6,299 bases of DNA from positions 1 to 6,299 of the forward strand of contig CAYLGY010000118.1 of the NCBI GenBank assembly GCA_964383325.1, given 5' to 3'. The position numbers and the translations under genes were made by a program. Origin of the DNA: CAYLGY01 sp964383325. Lineage in GTDB: Bacteria; Pseudomonadota; Alphaproteobacteria; Rhizobiales; Rhizobiaceae. The notes beneath the pieces are model-generated. The model had not been told where the DNA came from, searched no databases, and was given only the letters and a program-made list of their open reading frames with translations. This document shows positions 4,107 to 6,299 of the stretch, piece by piece. The stretch's first letter is position 1; every line of letters begins with the position of its first letter.

Positions 4107-6299
4107 CTATTGCATCAACGCCTCGTCCACATCGCCGATCAAGGCAGTCGGGGCCGCGGAGGTCCCGTCTGTCAGTTCGGAGGCCTTGCGCCGCTCTTCA
4201 AGAATCAGCTCGTCCCTCGCACTGGCAATCCTGCGGATCTGGTTCATCATGCCGCCCGTGCCTGCCGGGATCAACCGCCCGACGATCACGTTCTCCTTGA
4301 GACCCTGCAGCATGTCGACCTTGCCGGCAACGGCAGCCTCGGTCAGGACCTTGGTCGTCTCCTGGAAGGAAGCAGCCGAAATGAAGGACGGTGTCTGCAG
4401 CGAAGCCTTGGTGATGCCGAGCAGAACCGGCTGGCCTTCCGCAGGCTCCTTGCCCTCTTCGATCAGGCGTTCATTGACTTCCTCGAACTCGATGACATCC
4501 ACATTGTCACCGGGAATGTAGGATGAGTCGCCCTGCTTCGTGATCTCCACCTTCTGCAGCATCTGCCGCACAATGACTTCGATATGCTTGTCATTGATCA
4601 GCACGCCCTGCAGCCGGTACACCTCCTGGATCTCGTTGACGAGGTAAGACGCCAGCGCTTCCACGCCCTTGATGGCCAGAATGTCGTGCGGCGCCGGATT
4701 GCCGTCGAGAATGTAATCTCCCTTCTCGATCGTATCCCCATCCTGAAGGTGGAAAGGCTTGCCCTTGGGAATGAGATATTCCACCGGCTCCACGCCATCT
4801 TCATGCGGCTCGATGATGATGCGACGCTTGTTCTTGTAATCGCGCCCGAACCGGACCGTGCCGTCGATCTCTGCGATGATGGCGTGATCCTTGGGCCGGC
4901 GTGCCTCGAACAGTTCCGCAACCCGCGGAAGACCGCCGGTAATGTCCTTGGTCTTGGCACCTTCCATAGGGATTCGCGCAATGACGTCGCCTGGATTGAC
5001 GCGGGTGCCGGGCTCAACAGAGAGCACCGCGCCGACCGAGAGCAGGAAACGCGCCTCGCCGCCACGGGCGAGCGGCAGGATCTTGCCCTTCTCGTCGACG
5101 ATGGCAATCGCTGGCTTCAGGTCCTGGCCACGCGGTGTCGACCGCCAGTCGATCACTTCGCGCTTGGTAATGCCGGTCGATTCGTCGGTCGTCTCCTGTA
5201 CGGACAGTCCGTCGACCAGATCCTCGAACAGGATGCTGCCACCAACTTCCGTCATGATCGGACGCGTATAGGGATCCCACTCCGCAATCCGCTGGCCGCG
5301 CCGCACCTGATCACCATCGTCGACATAGACGCGAGAGCCATAGGTCAGTCGGTGCGTTCCGCGCTCCTTGCCGGACGCATCCTTGATGACCACGGCCATG
5401 TTGCGGCCCATCGCCACCAGATGCCCGTCGGAATTGCGCACCATGTTGCGGTTGCGGATCGACACCTCGCCCTCATAGGCCGCTTCAATGAACGACTTGT
5501 CCACAACCTGCGCGGTCCCGCCCATATGGAAGGTCCGCATGGTGAGCTGCGTACCTGGTTCGCCGATCGACTGCGCCGCAATGACGCCCACCGCTTCGCC
5601 GATATTTACCGGCGTACCGCGTGCAAGGTCGCGACCGTAGCAGGTCGCGCAGACTCCGGTCCGCATCTCGCAGGTCAGCGCCGAACGGATGCGCACTGTC
5701 TGTACGCCTGCCGCTTCGATCGCTTCTACATCCTGCTCATCGAGCAGCGTGCCGCCCTTGACGATAACATCGCCCGTCGCCGGATCGAGGATGTCCTCGA
5801 GCGCCGTGCGTCCCAGCACCCTCTGCCCGATCGAGGCCACGACCTGGCCGGCATCGATGATGGCCTGCATGGTCAGGCCTTTCTCGGTGCCGCAATCCAG
5901 CGCATTGACGATGCTGTCCTGCGCCACGTCGACCAGCCGGCGGGTCAGGTAGCCGGAATTCGCAGTTTTCAGCGCCGTGTCAGCCAGTCCCTTGCGGGCA
6001 CCGTGCGTCGAGTTGAAATATTCGAGAACGGTCAGCCCTTCCTTGAAGTTGGAAATGATCGGCGTCTCGATGATCTCACCCGACGGCTTGGCCATCAGGC
6101 CGCGCATGCCGGCAAGCTGACGCATCTGGGTCGGGGAACCGCGGGCGCCGGAATGCGACATCATGTAGATCGAATTCATCGGCTTCTGGCGATTTTCCTC
6201 ATCGAATTCAATCGCGCGGATACGGTTCATCATCTCCTCGGCGACCCTTTCGGAGCACTTCGCCCAGGCATCGACGACCTTGTTGTACTTCTCGCCCTG
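4107..6299 (-). CDS. rpoC: RNA polymerase subunit beta', C-terminal half (5' end outside the window)
   Basis: Beta' forms much of the RNA polymerase active-site cleft. The 730 codons here correspond to roughly E. coli residues 679 to the C-terminus. The frame is open to the window edge at 6299, so an apparent Met near 6233 is internal. The bridge helix is clear at about fragment residues 93–122, including STHGARKGLADTALKTANSG. The second zinc site has C136, C210, C217 and C220, with the same spacing as E. coli C814, C888, C895 and C898. The first half of the trigger loop is at about 237–258 (QSIGEPGTQLTMRTFH) and the second resumes at about 450 (TKDITGGLPR). About 190 residues between them match the SI3 insertion of proteobacterial beta'. 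The end GDVDEALMQ looks natural, followed by TAG and an intrinsic terminator. The active-site NADFDGD motif would lie in the missing part. rpoB is expected upstream, outside the window. Confidence 0.98.
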   Translation of the reverse strand, partial: QGEKYNKVVDAWAKCSERVAEEMMNRIRAIEFDEENRQKPMNSIYMMSHSGARGSPTQMRQLAGMRGLMAKPSGEIIETPIISNFKEGLTVLEYFNSTHGARKGLADTALKTANSGYLTRRLVDVAQDSIVNALDCGTEKGLTMQAIIDAGQVVASIGQRVLGRTALEDILDPATGDVIVKGGTLLDEQDVEAIEAAGVQTVRIRSALTCEMRTGVCATCYGRDLARGTPVNIGEAVGVIAAQSIGEPGTQLTMRTFHMGGTAQVVDKSFIEAAYEGEVSIRNRNMVRNSDGHLVAMGRNMAVVIKDASGKERGTHRLTYGSRVYVDDGDQVRRGQRIAEWDPYTRPIMTEVGGSILFEDLVDGLSVQETTDESTGITKREVIDWRSTPRGQDLKPAIAIVDEKGKILPLARGGEARFLLSVGAVLSVEPGTRVNPGDVIARIPMEGAKTKDITGGLPRVAELFEARRPKDHAIIAEIDGTVRFGRDYKNKRRIIIEPHEDGVEPVEYLIPKGKPFHLQDGDTIEKGDYILDGNPAPHDILAIKGVEALASYLVNEIQEVYRLQGVLINDKHIEVIVRQMLQKVEITKQGDSSYIPGDNVDVIEFEEVNERLIEEGKEPAEGQPVLLGITKASLQTPSFISAASFQETTKVLTEAAVAGKVDMLQGLKENVIVGRLIPAGTGGMMNQIRRIASARDELILEERRKASELTDGTSAAPTALIGDVDEALMQ

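Overview
The window holds the rpoC–str junction of an alphaproteobacterial chromosome. In minus-strand reading order it runs from the C-terminal half of rpoC, through a spacer with one small plus-strand gene, to rpsL, rpsG, fusA and the first codons of tuf. The lineage is inferred from protein texture. S12 begins MPTVNQLIRKPR and S7 begins MSRRHRAEKREI, as I recall from alphaproteobacteria. The DNA is moderately GC-rich, and the best promoter reads CTTGACG–17 bp–TATTCA, which suits an alphaproteobacterial housekeeping sigma factor. I cannot support an assignment below class.

Layout from low to high coordinates: tuf 5' end (1–52, minus); fusA, EF-G (113–2203, minus); rpsG, S7 (2239–2709, minus); a stable intergenic hairpin (2737–2766); rpsL, S12 (2775–3146, minus); a roughly 240-nt structured leader upstream of rpsL with two clear hairpins; a strong rpsL promoter (3396–3424, minus); a possible 42-codon ORF (3436–3564, minus) with its own promoter-like element (3587–3615); a 95-codon acidic protein of unknown function on the plus strand (3696–3983); an intrinsic terminator for rpoC (4021–4058, minus); and rpoC (4107–6299, minus, running off the window).

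The genes make core transcription and translation machinery: RNA polymerase beta', two 30S proteins and the elongation factors EF-G and EF-Tu. The terminator after rpoC and the promoter before rpsL indicate that rpoBC and the str operon are separate transcription units here. The small plus-strand gene sits between them, convergent with rpoC and divergent from rpsL.

The core genes are intact and ordinary. The parts worth attention are non-coding or small: the long rpsL leader, the rpsL–rpsG hairpin that may be the S7 autoregulatory site, the possible small ORF, and the unrecognised acidic protein. I see no mobile element, CRISPR array, tRNA or rRNA.
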